Shown here one piece after another: positions 43,451-43,493 of a stretch of 43,493 nt of DNA (the first letter of the stretch is position 1; the number at the start of each line of letters is the position of its first letter). The stretch comes from Planctomycetia bacterium (GTDB lineage Bacteria; Planctomycetota; Planctomycetia; Pirellulales; UBA1268). The position numbers and the translations under genes are program-made. Under the pieces are notes generated by a model. That model was not told the DNA's origin and ran no database searches. It worked only from the letters and a program-made list of their open reading frames with translations. Location of the stretch: the NCBI GenBank assembly GCA_026401075.1, contig JAPLNQ010000261.1, forward strand, positions 1-43,493, in the 5' to 3' direction.

Positions 43451-43493
43451 CGATGGACTTGCCTTCAGCCGTCTCGTCCGCCAGCGAGGCGCG

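Overview
The window reads as a GC-rich chromosomal stretch from a planctomycete, probably a Pirellulales-like lineage. This is inferred from several gene types seen together: a VPEID-type C-terminal sorting tail, a planctomycete-style outer-membrane barrel protein, a methanofuran-type MfnB synthase, secreted FGE-domain proteins, a sulfatase-like protein, a TAT-exported sugar isomerase-like protein, and Gly/Arg-rich disordered segments. No phage, plasmid, IS element or CRISPR array was recognised, so most of the window looks like ordinary chromosome.

Layout, 1-11.4 kb: the 3' part of aconitase with a terminator; an alpha-oxoamine-synthase-type PLP enzyme with an N-terminal ACP-like domain; a SET-domain protein overlapping an RND/MMPL exporter; a secreted endonuclease/exonuclease/phosphatase-family protein; a TIM-barrel isomerase-like protein; a POT peptide transporter; and a degenerate sulfatase-like protein. 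11.4-20.5 kb: a very large secreted protein with a Met/Pro repeat belt, a HIT hydrolase with a small partner gene, tRNA-Ser(CGA) with a terminator, two exported FGE-domain proteins, and RNase D with a frameshift near its 3' end.

20.5-31.5 kb: a NhaD-like antiporter, a membrane-protein gene split by an amber codon, mfnB, a PHA-granule-region protein, a TPR protein, a frameshifted STN-like gene, translationally coupled glpD-glpK, and a thioredoxin-like/YHS-like secreted protein. 31.5-43.5 kb: rho with a strong promoter and about a 400-nt leader, two uncharacterised genes, a long Arg/Gly/Asp-rich disordered protein, an outer-membrane barrel protein, a Cys/Met-metabolism PLP enzyme, a membrane-anchored PQQ-type propeller, an SDR lacking the catalytic Tyr, and the C-terminal part of a TrpG/PabA-type amidotransferase at the edge.

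The most interesting non-coding signal is a family of five intergenic palindromic elements. Each is bounded by GTGG and CCAC and carries cores of the types CAAGTT..AACTTG and AAGAT..ATCTT. Four of the five sit between convergent genes. They resemble BIME/REP elements and may also act as bidirectional terminators. The second theme is gene interruption: a 22-bp tandem duplication in rnd, an in-frame amber, a one-base slip in a G5 run, and possibly a broken trpG, all in 43 kb. This means either recent decay or assembly error, and the raw reads would decide.
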